From Gemmatimonadota bacterium (GTDB taxonomy: Bacteria > GCA-2686955), in contig NYZA01000217.1 of assembly GCA_002686955.1 (NCBI GenBank), positions 1-25,360 of the forward strand: a stretch of 25,360 nucleotides of DNA, written 5' to 3'. The position numbers were made by a program, and so were the translations under genes. The notes beneath the pieces are model-generated. The model ran no database searches, was not told the origin of the DNA, and saw only the letters and a program-made list of their open reading frames with translations. Shown in pieces: positions 1-10,060 of the stretch (position 1 is its first letter; each line of letters opens with the position of its first letter).

Positions 1-1
1 G

Positions 2-58
2 GTGGCCTGTGCCACCCACGACTGGGACGAAAAGGTGTACCTGGAGATCGTGGACTGA
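2..58 (+). CDS. C-terminal end of a probable KH-domain RNA-binding protein (partial)
   Basis: The window opens inside a reading frame that ends at a TGA at 56-58 and encodes a short tail finishing KVYLEIVD. The stop lies five bases before the rimM start. In many bacteria the gene between rpsP and rimM encodes KhpA (YlqC), a small KH-domain RNA chaperone whose C-terminus often ends in a VYLEI-like strand. The position and the tail fit that, but only 18 residues are visible, so the call rests mainly on gene order. Confidence 0.4.
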   Translation: MACATHDWDEKVYLEIVD

Positions 59-63
59 CGCCC

Positions 64-591
64 ATGTCCTCACGCCCCAAACAGGTCGTGGTGGGGCGGA
101 TCGTCGGGGCGCACGGGCTGCGAGGGGAGCTGCGCGTGGCGCCCCTTTCCGATCTGCCGGGACGGCTCGAAGAGCTCGAGCAGGTCGATCTCATGCCCAA
201 AGGGGGCGGTGCCGTCGAGCGGATCCGCGTGGTGGAATCTCGCCCCCACGGAAAGGTGCTTCTGATGTCGCTCGAGGGCGTGTGCGACCGCGATGCGGCC
301 GAAGCCCTGCGTGGATGCGATCTGACCGTTCCCGGTGATGAGCTTCCCGAGCTCCCCGCCGATGAGTTCTACGCTTTCGATCTGATCGGCGCGCGCGTCG
401 AAACGGAAGAGGGGGAGACCCTTGGAACCGTCGCCGAGATCATCGGCTCCGCCGGAGCCAACGTGATCGTCGTGCGGGGCGGTGCGAGGGGTGAGCTCCT
501 CCTGCCGGCGAGCCGAGGAATCGTCCCGAGGGTCGATCCCGCGCGCCGTCTGCTCGTCGTGCGCCCGATTCCGGGCCTGCTGCCGGAGTGA
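64..591 (+). CDS. rimM: Ribosome maturation factor RimM
   Basis: This 175-residue protein is the assembly factor that binds S19 and helps mature the 30S head. The N-terminal RimM barrel starts at about residue 7 with the family signature VVVGRIVGAHGLRGELRV. The C-terminal PRC-barrel-like half spans about 98-170, beginning FYAFDLIGARV and including the conserved ANVIVV and LLLPA stretches. Length is typical. The ATG at 64 follows the preceding stop by five bases. The gene sits immediately before trmD and rplS, the classic order, and is cotranscribed with them. No anomaly is seen. Confidence 0.97.
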   Translation: MSSRPKQVVVGRIVGAHGLRGELRVAPLSDLPGRLEELEQVDLMPKGGGAVERIRVVESRPHGKVLLMSLEGVCDRDAAEALRGCDLTVPGDELPELPADEFYAFDLIGARVETEEGETLGTVAEIIGSAGANVIVVRGGARGELLLPASRGIVPRVDPARRLLVVRPIPGLLPE

Positions 592-594
592 GCC

Positions 595-1380
595 GTGCGC
601 ACTTCGATCGTGATCGACATCATCACCGCGTTCCCGCATCTCTTCCCGGGGCCTCTGTCCGAGAGCATTCCAGGGCGGGCGATCGAGCGTGGCCTGGCCG
701 AGCTGCGAAGCATCGATCTGAGGGAGTTCACCAGCGACCGACATCGCACGATCGATGACACGCCCTATGGCGGGGGTGGCGGCATGGTGCTCAAGGCGGA
801 GCCGGTGGTGGGCGCGATCGAATCGCTACGTGCTGAAAGAGGCGAGAACGATGGCCGGATCCTGCTCATGTCGCCCCGCGGCCGCGTCTTCGGTCATGAG
901 ATGGCGGTGGAGCTCTCTCTCGCCGACCACCTCCTCGTGGTCTGTGGTCACTACAAGGGCTTCGACGAGCGGATCGCCGAGCTCACCGGCGCCGAAGAGG
1001 TCTCTCTGGGGGACTTCGTGCTTTCCGGGGGCGAGCTCGCGGCAATGGCGCTGATCGATGCCGTGCTGCGGCTTTTGCCGGGAGCGCTGGGGAATTTCGA
1101 CTCCGCCGAGGGCGACAGCTTCTTCGAAGGCACCCTAGAAGGGCCGATTTACACGCGACCACGATCATTCAGAGGACGAAGCGTCCCGGAGGTGCTACTC
1201 TCTGGGGATCATCCGGCGATTAGCAGGTGGCGACTGAAAGAGGCGTTGCGTGCAACGCGCGCCCGCCGCCCCGACCTTCTGGCACGGCGTGAGCTGACTC
1301 CAGAAGAAGAAGAGCTCTTGCAGCTCATCAGAAGAGAAGAGAACGCGGCCGATGAGTTCGGCCAGGAGCCGCAATCATGA
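595..1380 (+). CDS. trmD: tRNA (guanine-N1)-methyltransferase TrmD
   Basis: TrmD methylates G37 of tRNAs with SAM and so prevents frameshifting. The 261-residue product shows the SPOUT trefoil-knot landmarks: [13 protein letters not shown] near residues 58-70, [10 protein letters not shown] near 90, [12 protein letters not shown], and [20 protein letters not shown] (knot and SAM pocket). The C-terminal domain carries GPIYTRP and [12 protein letters not shown]. The start is a GTG three bases after the rimM stop, and the TGA stop overlaps the rplS start in an ATGA, which implies translational coupling. Its short C-terminal tail after RRPDLL is slightly longer than in compact homologues. Confidence 0.97.
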   Translation: MRTSIVIDIITAFPHLFPGPLSESIPGRAIERGLAELRSIDLREFTSDRHRTIDDTPYGGGGGMVLKAEPVVGAIESLRAERGENDGRILLMSPRGRVFGHEMAVELSLADHLLVVCGHYKGFDERIAELTGAEEVSLGDFVLSGGELAAMALIDAVLRLLPGALGNFDSAEGDSFFEGTLEGPIYTRPRSFRGRSVPEVLLSGDHPAISRWRLKEALRATRARRPDLLARRELTPEEEELLQLIRREENAADEFGQEPQS

Positions 1381-1718
1381 ATGCAATCGATTTCGTCACA
1401 GCTGGCGAGCTGAGGAACGACATCCCCGAGTTCGCCCCTGGCGATACGGTCCGGGTTTCCGTCAAGGTCATCGAGGGCGACAAAGAGCGCACGCAGGCCT
1501 TTCAAGGGTATGTGATCCGACGTCGGGGGACCGGACTCTCCGAGACCTTCACGGTTCGCAAAGTTTCGGGCGGGGTGGGCGTCGAGCGGATCTTCCCGCT
1601 GCACGTTCCCTCAATCGAGAAGATCGAAGTTCTCCGCAGGGGCCGGGTGCGTCGGTCGAAGCTCTTCTACCTCAGAGACCTGAAGGGGAAGGCGGCGCGG
1701 ATCAAAGAGCGCCGTTGA
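1377..1718 (+). CDS. rplS: 50S ribosomal protein L19
   Basis: This is bL19, a 113-residue protein at the 30S-50S interface. Diagnostic stretches are [18 protein letters not shown] near residues 17-35, [30 protein letters not shown] and the final [20 protein letters not shown]. The ATG overlaps the trmD stop (ATGA). Its own TGA stop overlaps a TTG that is the likely yraN start. Length is normal for the family and nothing is missing. Confidence 0.98.
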   Translation: MNAIDFVTAGELRNDIPEFAPGDTVRVSVKVIEGDKERTQAFQGYVIRRRGTGLSETFTVRKVSGGVGVERIFPLHVPSIEKIEVLRRGRVRRSKLFYLRDLKGKAARIKERR

Positions 1719-2080
1719 GCCAGTCCCAGCGACTGGGGCAACGTGGCGAAGAGCTTGCCGAAGCCGAGCTGCGTCGGCGGGGAATGAAGATCCTCGCGCG
1801 CAACTGGCGCTACCGCCACAAAGAGGTCGATCTGATCGCCGAAGATGGCGACGTCGTGGTGTTCGTCGAGGTGAAGACGCGGCGCGGGACAGAGTTCGGT
1901 GGTCCGCTGGCGGCCGTCACCTGGCGGAAGCAGCGCCACCTGACCACGGCCGCGGCGGCCTTCCTGACCGAGCGAAGGTGGATGGCGCGGCCTTCGCGCT
2001 TCGACGTCGTCGGGCTGGTTCTGCGAGGCGACGAAGTCGAGATCGAGCATGTGCGAGGGGCTTTCGATGCCGGAGCCTGA
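1715..2080 (+). CDS. yraN: UPF0102 / YraN-family endonuclease-like protein
   Basis: The 121-residue product is a YraN/UPF0102 protein, a family with a restriction-endonuclease-like fold, usually encoded near rplS and rnhB; its biological role is unsettled. Key features are [16 protein letters not shown] near residues 8-23, the putative active-site segment [20 protein letters not shown] (Asp, Glu-x-Lys) near 35-54, and the C-terminal RFDVVGL. The chosen start is the TTG at 1715, overlapping the rplS stop (TTGA). The next in-frame ATG (1784) would remove the conserved N-terminal motif. The reading frame stays open upstream inside rplS and trmD, but that part is not homologous to the family. Confidence 0.88.
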   Translation: MSQSQRLGQRGEELAEAELRRRGMKILARNWRYRHKEVDLIAEDGDVVVFVEVKTRRGTEFGGPLAAVTWRKQRHLTTAAAAFLTERRWMARPSRFDVVGLVLRGDEVEIEHVRGAFDAGA

Positions 2081-3446
2081 ATCGGTCGATGTGATCGTGG
2101 TCGGTGCCGGGCTCGAAGGCTTGCTCCTGGCGACCGAGCTCGCCTGCGGCGGGTTGCGAGTTACCCTGGTCGAGCGTCGCGCCGAGGGGGGGGGGCGGTG
2201 TCGCGCGGATCGGGAAGAGGGCTTCACCTTCCCGCGCTCGATTCGGCTCGCGCGCTACGGCACCTACGGCTCGCTCGGCGAAATCCTCTTTCGCCAGGGG
2301 GATTCGACCCCTCTGCTCGAGCTCGGCAAGAGCTACGCGCTCTACTCGGGTGGAGTGACCGCCCTTCCGCTCGGTCTGAGATTCGCCTTTCCGACCCGCC
2401 TGGTCGGTGCGCGCGATCAGCTCCGGATCGCTCGACTCATCTTGCGTCTTCGTTCGGCGGCGGACGCCACCTCGGTCGAGGATCTCGATGCCTGGATGAC
2501 CTCCGAGGGGATCGTAGGGCGCCTTGCTCAGCTACTCAGATCTATCGCGGGCACAATGACCATGAGAGCCGATCCCGGCCGCCTGGCCGCCCGCGAAGTG
2601 CTGGAGGCGTTGAGGCGATCGCTCGATCTGGGCATCTCGATGGCCTACCCCGCCGAAGGATGGGCGGCGCTGGCCAGGAGTGCGCTCGATCGTTTCCGTT
2701 CCCACGGAGGTGAGCTCCGATGCGAATGCAGAGCGGACCGAATCCGGATCGCCCGGGGCCGCGTGCTCGGTATCGCTTCCGCCTCGGGCGAGAGTCTCGA
2801 CGGATCGAAGGTGGTTTGGACGGCGGACCCACGCCGCCTTCGCGCCGCCGTCGAGCAGCTCGACCCGGCGATGGATCGTGCCATCGGAACCGTTCGGCCG
2901 GTGGCCGCCACCAGTCTCGCTCTCGCTCTGAGCGAACCTGTGTCGACCACTACCGGCCTTTGGCGAATCGACTCCCCAAACTCTTGGGCCTTCTTTGCTT
3001 CGAATATCGCGGGCAGCCTCGCGCCGAGGGGCAAGCAGCTCCTGCTCGCGTGCGCACCGATGGAGGCTGGCTCGGCATCGGTGGGGGCGACCGCCGAAGC
3101 CCTCGAATCGCGCTTGTGCGAGCTCTTTCCCGGCCTGGCGGAGAGAATCGAGCACCGGCGCTTCCGGGCGATCGATCGCCTTCACGGATCGGACGTCGGC
3201 GCGAACGCCACGAGAAGCCATCGTCCTCCGGTGCGGGCGGCGGCGCCCAGGGGGCTCTTTGTCGTCGGAGACGCATGCGCCGCGGCGGGGCTCGGACCGG
3301 ATATCGGGTTTTCCAGCGCTCGGCGATGCGTGAACACCATCCTTGGAGACCGCGCCAGCCTTCCCCCACCCGAGGTCGATGTGGCGACCGAGGCGGGATC
3401 GGCGGCAAAGAGGCGACGGAAGCGGCGGATCCGTGCCGAACATTGA
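2067..3446 (+). CDS. FAD-dependent oxidoreductase (amine oxidase / phytoene desaturase-like)
   Basis: The 459-residue product begins with a Rossmann dinucleotide-binding motif, VIVVGAGLEGLLLATELA (glycines at about residues 13, 15 and 18), then VERR and a GGR motif, as in flavin amine oxidases, phytoene desaturases and protoporphyrinogen oxidases. The C-terminal FAD-contact motif is GLFVVGDACAAAGLGPDIGF near residue 415. The tail is very basic. The substrate cannot be told from sequence. The start was set at the ATG at 2067 because GAGGGG lies six bases upstream; an ATG at 2049 would add six residues. It overlaps the end of yraN by 14 bases. A run of ten G residues (2186-2195) lies in the FAD-binding region and could slip. 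Confidence 0.82.
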   Translation: MPEPESVDVIVVGAGLEGLLLATELACGGLRVTLVERRAEGGGRCRADREEGFTFPRSIRLARYGTYGSLGEILFRQGDSTPLLELGKSYALYSGGVTALPLGLRFAFPTRLVGARDQLRIARLILRLRSAADATSVEDLDAWMTSEGIVGRLAQLLRSIAGTMTMRADPGRLAAREVLEALRRSLDLGISMAYPAEGWAALARSALDRFRSHGGELRCECRADRIRIARGRVLGIASASGESLDGSKVVWTADPRRLRAAVEQLDPAMDRAIGTVRPVAATSLALALSEPVSTTTGLWRIDSPNSWAFFASNIAGSLAPRGKQLLLACAPMEAGSASVGATAEALESRLCELFPGLAERIEHRRFRAIDRLHGSDVGANATRSHRPPVRAAAPRGLFVVGDACAAAGLGPDIGFSSARRCVNTILGDRASLPPPEVDVATEAGSAAKRRRKRRIRAEH

Positions 3447-4188
3447 GCGGGCGGCCCCCTTCGAGATCGACGCCGGAGTTGAGGCCGGCATCGTTCTGAT
3501 TCACGGATTCACCGGTGCCCCCCAGGAGGTCGAACCGATCGCTTCGGCGCTGGCGGAGCAGGGCGTGTCGAGCATCGGCCCCTTGCTGCCAGGTCACGGA
3601 AGCGAAGTCTCGCGACTGAACCGTGTCGATTGGCGGGCATGGACGGGCGCGGTGGAGGACGCATATCGCGAGGCGCGCCGGCGCTGGGGCTCCGTCCTGG
3701 TCGGAGGGCTCTCGATGGGAGGTGGGTTGGCTCTGCACCTGGCCGCCCACCATTCCGCAGCGTTGCGTGGTGCGGTCGCCCTGGCGACCCCGCTCCGGCT
3801 CCACCATCTCGCGCTACCGATTCTCCCCTGGCTCTCCCGCGTCATCGACTCGACGACCAAGAAGGGGATCGGCATCTCCGATCCCGCGCTCGCTCGCGCC
3901 CGGGTCTCCTACGACCGCCGGCCGCTCGCCGGCGCGCTTCAACTGGACAGATTCTTGGGTGCATTGAGACAGGAGCTCCACGCGGTCACCTGTCCACTCT
4001 TCCTCGCCCACTCCCGCGGCGACCATGCCATCCCTTTTTCCAGCATGGGTGAGATCGTCGCCGGAGTTTCGTCGCGCTCCATCGACACTCTGGAGCTGAG
4101 TCGCTCCGACCACATTCTGCCGCTCGACGTGGAGCGGGAGCAGCTCATCGAACGGATCGTTCGATTTGTGCTGGCGAATCTGGATTGA
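3433..4188 (+). CDS. Alpha/beta hydrolase, carboxylesterase (Est30 / monoacylglycerol lipase-like)
   Basis: The 251-residue product has the oxyanion-hole motif LIHGFTGAP near residues 22-30, LLPGHG near 51-56, and the nucleophile elbow GGLSMGG with the catalytic Ser near residue 94. The acid is probably the Asp in SRGDHAIP and the base the His in RSDHILPLD near the C-terminus. Size and motif order match Est30-type thermostable carboxylesterases. No signal peptide is seen, so it is probably cytoplasmic. The start is the GTG at 3433, inside the last codons of the FAD gene (14-base overlap). The frame is open further upstream, but that stretch is not family-like. It ends ten bases before the convergent queE stop with no visible terminator between. 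Confidence 0.85.
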   Translation: MPNIERAAPFEIDAGVEAGIVLIHGFTGAPQEVEPIASALAEQGVSSIGPLLPGHGSEVSRLNRVDWRAWTGAVEDAYREARRRWGSVLVGGLSMGGGLALHLAAHHSAALRGAVALATPLRLHHLALPILPWLSRVIDSTTKKGIGISDPALARARVSYDRRPLAGALQLDRFLGALRQELHAVTCPLFLAHSRGDHAIPFSSMGEIVAGVSSRSIDTLELSRSDHILPLDVEREQLIERIVRFVLANLD

Positions 4189-4198
4189 GCCGAATCAC

Positions 4199-4834
4199 CT
4201 ACACTCCCCGCGCATCCCCACCCCAAATCGTCTTGTGGATCTGTAGGTTGAGCCGCACCGGAAGGCGATCGTCGAGAATCCAGCGAGCGAGCGCCTTTGG
4301 ATCCAGCTCCCCCCACGCCGGCGCCAACAGCACTTTCGTGGGCTCCGCGAGCCGCAACGAGCCAATACGCTCAATAGCCCATTCATAATCGGCGCGGTCG
4401 CGGAGCACCATCTTCACCTCGTCCCGGCTCGAGAGCTCTTCCAGATTGCTCTCCAGAAAAGCCGTCTCTTCCCCGCTGCCCGGCGGCTTCATATCGATGA
4501 TCCTGCTCGCGCGGCGATCCAGAGGCGAGATGTCGAGGCTGCCGTTGGTCTCGATCTGCACATCGAGACCGGCGTCCAGCAGTTGCTCCACCAGTTTCGG
4601 TGCATCGGATTGCAGAAGCGGTTCCCCACCGGTCAGCGTCACATTTTCGAGTCCGGAGCTCCGCGCTTTGGCGACCAGCTCTTCAACCGAACGCTCTTCA
4701 CCTCCTTCGAATGCCTCGGTAGTGTCGCACCAGGCACAGCGCAAATTGCATCCCGTGGTGCGGATGAAGAAGGTCGGCAATCCGGCCCGCGAGGTCTCCC
4801 CCTGAATCGAAGCGAAGACCTCGTGCACGCGCAT
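4199..4834 (-). CDS. queE: 7-carboxy-7-deazaguanine synthase QueE (radical SAM)
   Basis: QueE converts 6-carboxytetrahydropterin to 7-carboxy-7-deazaguanine in queuosine and deazapurine biosynthesis. The 211-residue protein starts VHEVFASIQGETSRAGLPTF, the QueE substrate-loop signature. The iron-sulfur motif is GCNLRCAWCDT, a CX3CX2C with cysteines at about 29, 33 and 36. The SAM-binding glycines follow in VTLTGGEPLLQ, then QIETNGSL, and the end is LNLQIHKTIWG. It starts 17 bases after the atpC stop on the same strand, so it is probably read as the last cistron of the ATP synthase operon. No other queuosine genes are in the window. Confidence 0.94.
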   Translation of the reverse strand: MRVHEVFASIQGETSRAGLPTFFIRTTGCNLRCAWCDTTEAFEGGEERSVEELVAKARSSGLENVTLTGGEPLLQSDAPKLVEQLLDAGLDVQIETNGSLDISPLDRRASRIIDMKPPGSGEETAFLESNLEELSSRDEVKMVLRDRADYEWAIERIGSLRLAEPTKVLLAPAWGELDPKALARWILDDRLPVRLNLQIHKTIWGGDARGV

Positions 4835-4851
4835 ATCGCGAATCCAGACCT

Positions 4852-5259
4852 CTACCCGGAAGGGGCGAGCCGCAGTTTCGCTCGTGCCCGATCGATCGCT
4901 TTCGTCCGCTCGACGAACGACGCTTCGTCGCTCGCCCGCGCACCCAGCGCTTCATCGAGATCCGCACGCGCCTCTTCGGCCGACAGTTCATCCACCGGGA
5001 TCGCCTGCTCCGTCAGCAAAGTGAGGCGATTGTCGACCATCTGCGCGAAGCCGCCATCGACGAAGAACGCTTTCGCTTCGCCTTCGACCGCTTCGACCCG
5101 CAGTTGACCGATTCCCATCTTGTGGACCAGCGGCGCCCGGTTGACGAGCACACCGACCTCGCCATCGTGCGAGGGGAAAGCCACAAAGGTCGCCTCGCAC
5201 TCCAACACCGGCTCTTCCGGCGTGACCACCGAGCAGTGAAAACTGTTGGCTCCGGCCAT
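4852..5259 (-). CDS. atpC: ATP synthase epsilon subunit
   Basis: The 135-residue protein is the epsilon subunit of the F1 central stalk, which couples rotation and can inhibit ATP hydrolysis. The N-terminal beta-sandwich is recognisable: FHCSVVTPEEPVLECEATFV, then PSHDGEVGVLVNRAPLV (the classic G-x-x-G-V-L-x-x-x-A-P region) and a VDGGFAQMVDNRLTLLTE strand. A C-terminal helical hairpin follows (SAEEARADLDEAL onward). It is full length. It lies 15 bases downstream of atpD, the usual position. Confidence 0.96.
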   Translation of the reverse strand: MAGANSFHCSVVTPEEPVLECEATFVAFPSHDGEVGVLVNRAPLVHKMGIGQLRVEAVEGEAKAFFVDGGFAQMVDNRLTLLTEQAIPVDELSAEEARADLDEALGARASDEASFVERTKAIDRARAKLRLAPSG

Positions 5260-5274
5260 CTCGAGCTCTCCCGG

Positions 5275-6759
<1,485 letters not shown>

Positions 6760-7641
6760 CTATGCGAGGGCGTTGGCACCACCCACGATGTCCAGGAGCT
6801 CCATGGTGATGTGTGTTTGGCGGGCCCGGTTGTACTGCCGGGTGAGGCTGGTGATCATCTCTTCGGCGGAGTCGGTTGCGGCCTTCATGGCCACCATTCG
6901 GGCCACCTGCTCGCTTACGGCCGCGTCGTTGAAGCACTGGAAGAGGCGCACTCGCACGGTCGCCGGCAGGAGCTCGTCGAGAATCTGCGCCGGATCGGGC
7001 GAGAACTCGTACTGAACCGATGTCGTCGACGCAGCAAATCCGTCCGTTCTGCTTTCCTGCTTCAACGGGAGCAGCTGGATTACTTCCGGTCGCTGCCGAC
7101 TGGTCGAGACGAAGCGCATATAGGCGACGTGCACCGCATCGATCTCTCCGGCGGTGAAGCGACCGATCAGCTCGTTCGCCATCGGCTCGATCTGATCGAA
7201 GCGGGGCCGATCGTCGATGTCGGTGCGCTCTTCGGCCAGCTCTCGGCCGATGAAACTGAAATAGTTGATCCCCTTCTTGCCGACCATGTGCACGTCGGTC
7301 TCGATCCCGCGTCCCTCCAACTCCTCGAGATGCGTCAAGGTGGAGCGCAGCACATTCGAGTTGTAGCCGCCGCACAGACCGCGGGCACTGGTGATCGTGA
7401 TCAGCGCGCTGCGCCGCACCTGATCGCGGCTCGTGAGCAGGGGGTGGGCCGACCCGCCTCCCGTCGTCCGCGTCAGGTTGGCCGCCAGCTCCGCCAACTT
7501 CTCGGTATAGGGCCGGGTCGCCACCGCCCGGCTGAACGCCGACTGGAAGCGAGCGGTCGCGATCAGCTGCATGGTGCGCGTGATCTTGCGGATATTGCGC
7601 ACCGCCTTGCGCCGCTTGACGAGAACTCTTCTGTTCGCCAT
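6760..7641 (-). CDS. atpG: ATP synthase gamma subunit
   Basis: The rotor shaft of F1, 293 residues. The N-terminal helix has the family pattern RRKAVRNIRKITRTMQLIAT and the conserved SARGLCGGYNSNV segment is near residue 85. The C-terminal helix contains MVAMKAATDSAEEMI and ends in the typical TRQYNRARQTHITMELLDIV. The frame is open 42 bases further upstream from a GTG, but the ATG at 7641 gives the canonical MANRR N-terminus, preceded by a purine-rich GGAGGAGAG. It lies 66 bases downstream of atpA. Confidence 0.97.
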   Translation of the reverse strand: MANRRVLVKRRKAVRNIRKITRTMQLIATARFQSAFSRAVATRPYTEKLAELAANLTRTTGGGSAHPLLTSRDQVRRSALITITSARGLCGGYNSNVLRSTLTHLEELEGRGIETDVHMVGKKGINYFSFIGRELAEERTDIDDRPRFDQIEPMANELIGRFTAGEIDAVHVAYMRFVSTSRQRPEVIQLLPLKQESRTDGFAASTTSVQYEFSPDPAQILDELLPATVRVRLFQCFNDAAVSEQVARMVAMKAATDSAEEMITSLTRQYNRARQTHITMELLDIVGGANALA

Positions 7642-7707
7642 CGCCTTGCTCTTCTCTCCTCCCGAACCGGCCGAAGCCGGCACGTCGGATCGCCATCGAA
7701 CGCCTGG

Positions 7708-9435
7708 CTACGCGTCGCCGCCGGCTTTGAACTGAGCCTTGAAGTTGTGGGTGACGGACTGGATCTTCTCGCCCAGCTCGTCCGAAATCTGCCCCGTCGA
7801 GTCGAGCTCTTCGATGATCTCCGGGAACTCCGAATGGACGTGCCGCAGCAGGGCCGACTCGAAGGCCAATACCTGCGACACTTCGAGATCGTCTAGCAGC
7901 CCTCGGGTGCCCGCGAACACACTGACGATCTGATCGGCGATCGTGAGCGGGCTGTACTGCGCCTGCTTCAGCAGCTCCACCATGCGCTCGCCGCGGTCGA
8001 GCTGCGCCTGCGTCGCCGCGTCGAGCTCGGTTCCGACCTGGGCGAAGGCCTCGAGCTCGCGGAACGAAGCCAGATCGAGACGCAACGAACCCGCGATCTT
8101 CTTCATCCCCTTGCGTTGCGCATTGCCGCCCACGCGCGAGACGCTGATCCCCACATTCACCGCCGGCCGCACACCGGCGAAGAAGAGATCCGGCTCGAGG
8201 TAGATCTGTCCGTCGGTGATCGAGATCACGTTGGTCGGGATGTAGGCCGAAACCTCCCCTTCCAGCGTCTCGATGATCGGCAGCGAGGTCATCGATCCGC
8301 CGCTGTCGGGGAAATGGTGGACCTTCAGCGCCCCCTTGTCCTCCAGCGAATCGAGCCACGCTTCGGCTTTCTCGAGCCCTTCGGGACGGTGAAAGAGCCC
8401 TTGCTCGTCGTCCGGTCGATGCTCTTCCGGCGCCGCGAAGCCCTCCGGATGAGCTCGTGCAACGGCGCGGTCGCGGCAATCCTCGGGCGTGTCGGCTGGA
8501 ACGATCCCGTACTCATCGCGCAGCTTGACGCTTCGCTCCAACAGCCGCGAGTGCAGATAGAACACGTCGCCCGGATACGCCTCGCGCCCCGGCGGCCGCC
8601 GCAGTAGCAGCGATAGCTGGCGGTACGATTGAGCCTGCTTGCTCAGGTCGTCGTAGACGCAGAGTGTCGCGCGACCCTCCTGATACATGAAGTACTCCGC
8701 CATCGCGGCACCCGCGTACGGCGCGATGTACTGCAGAGGCGAAGGATCGGAGGCCGAGGCCGAGACCACGATCGTGTAGTCCATCGCCCCGTGTTCGCGC
8801 AGCTTCTCGACCACGCCCACCACGGTGGACTCCTTCTGGCCGATCGCCACATAGATGCAGACGACTCCCGTGTCCTTTTGGTTGATGATCGTGTCGATCG
8901 CAACCGCCGTCTTTCCGGTCTTCCGGTCACCGATGATCAGCTCGCGCTGGCCACGGCCGATCGGGATCATACCGTCGATCGCCTTGAGGCCGGTCTGCAG
9001 CGGCTCGTTCACCGGCTGCCGCGCCGCGATTCCCGGGGCCTTGAACTCGAGCGGCCGGCTATGCGGCGTCCCGATCTCGCCCTTGCCGTCGAGCGGGCGC
9101 CCCAGTGGGTCCACCACCCGGCCGACCATCGCGTCGCCACAAGGGATGCTCAGCAGCTCCCCGGTCCGACGAACCGTGTCGCCCTCTTTGATCTCCAGGT
9201 AGTCGCCCAGGATCACCACGCCGGCCGAGCCCTGCTCCAGATTCAGCACCTGACCGAAGGCGCCGTTCTCGAACTGCACCTGCTCGTTGGCCATGGCGTT
9301 GGTCAGTCCGTAGACCCGCGCGATTCCGTCCCCGATCTCGAGGACCTTGCCCACCTCGGCGAGATCGACCGAGCTCCGGTACTGCCGGATCTCCTCCGTG
9401 ATCACCGATGAGATCTCTTTGACGTCCAGTTTCAT
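7708..9435 (-). CDS. atpA: ATP synthase alpha subunit, with a ~65-residue insertion
   Basis: The alpha subunit of F1 at 575 residues, against about 500-510 in most bacteria. The nucleotide-binding motif GDRKTGKTA is at about 169-177, VSRVGGNAQ is present, and the N-terminal [12 protein letters not shown] and the long C-terminal helical domain are intact. The extra length is one insertion of about 65 residues (roughly 311-377, bases 8505-8302) between [16 protein letters not shown] and [13 protein letters not shown], a surface region where the two flanking motifs are normally almost contiguous. The insertion is hydrophilic and keeps the frame. Neighbouring subunits are standard, so the protein is expected to be functional. 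Confidence 0.97.
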   Translation of the reverse strand: MKLDVKEISSVITEEIRQYRSSVDLAEVGKVLEIGDGIARVYGLTNAMANEQVQFENGAFGQVLNLEQGSAGVVILGDYLEIKEGDTVRRTGELLSIPCGDAMVGRVVDPLGRPLDGKGEIGTPHSRPLEFKAPGIAARQPVNEPLQTGLKAIDGMIPIGRGQRELIIGDRKTGKTAVAIDTIINQKDTGVVCIYVAIGQKESTVVGVVEKLREHGAMDYTIVVSASASDPSPLQYIAPYAGAAMAEYFMYQEGRATLCVYDDLSKQAQSYRQLSLLLRRPPGREAYPGDVFYLHSRLLERSVKLRDEYGIVPADTPEDCRDRAVARAHPEGFAAPEEHRPDDEQGLFHRPEGLEKAEAWLDSLEDKGALKVHHFPDSGGSMTSLPIIETLEGEVSAYIPTNVISITDGQIYLEPDLFFAGVRPAVNVGISVSRVGGNAQRKGMKKIAGSLRLDLASFRELEAFAQVGTELDAATQAQLDRGERMVELLKQAQYSPLTIADQIVSVFAGTRGLLDDLEVSQVLAFESALLRHVHSEFPEIIEELDSTGQISDELGEKIQSVTHNFKAQFKAGGDA

Positions 9436-9455
9436 CCGTATCTGCCTCTCTGGCC

Positions 9456-10055
9456 CTAGTTCCAGTACGATTTCTCGGAGCGCACCTCGCGCGCCGCCCT
9501 TGCTTTCAGCTTCGCCCCGGCTTCGTGCAGCTGGGTCGCAACACTTCCGTCGAGGCGGTCGTCGCCGATCTGCACGACCAGACCGCCCTTGATCGAAGGA
9601 TCGATCGTTTCGCTGAGCTGCGGCGATTTGCCGGTCAAGGCGTGGACCCTTTCCCGCAGTCTCTCGCGCAGCTCTTCGCTCAGCTCGACGGCGGAGCGCA
9701 CTTCGACATCGACGATGTCGCGAAGTGCGTCGTACTCCAGGCGAAGCGCCTCGACAATCGCAGGCAGCATCGCCAGGCGAGAGTTCCGATTGAGCACCTG
9801 CAGCGAGTCGACGAAGAGATCGCTGGAGCTGCCTCGAAACAGCTTCTCCAGCACATCGCGGCGCGCATCCAGACCGACCATCGGACTCGAGAGGAAGTGC
9901 TCCAGATCGGAATCGCTCTCCGTCAGCGCGACCAGCGCCCGCAGCTCGTCGAGCAGATCTTTCGTGGCTTCATCGCCCTCGGCCCCTACGAGCTCGAGCA
10001 TCGAGCGCGCGTAGACCCGACCCACTGTGATCTCTTGAACATCGATCTTGGCCAT
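9456..10055 (-). CDS. atpH: ATP synthase delta subunit
   Basis: The 199-residue delta (OSCP-type) subunit links F1 to the peripheral stalk. Recognisable parts are [13 protein letters not shown] at the N-terminus, [20 protein letters not shown] near residues 54-73, and the C-terminal strand pair [24 protein letters not shown]. It begins five bases after the atpF stop and lies 20 bases before atpA. The N-terminus carries a few residues more than average (MAKIDVQEI). Confidence 0.95.
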   Translation of the reverse strand: MAKIDVQEITVGRVYARSMLELVGAEGDEATKDLLDELRALVALTESDSDLEHFLSSPMVGLDARRDVLEKLFRGSSSDLFVDSLQVLNRNSRLAMLPAIVEALRLEYDALRDIVDVEVRSAVELSEELRERLRERVHALTGKSPQLSETIDPSIKGGLVVQIGDDRLDGSVATQLHEAGAKLKARAAREVRSEKSYWN

Positions 10056-10060
10056 GGCGG

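Noticed and set aside
70-744. Long minus-strand open frame opposite rimM
   Set aside because: GC-rich shadow of rimM/trmD with no family-like sequence; the plus-strand genes are unambiguous.
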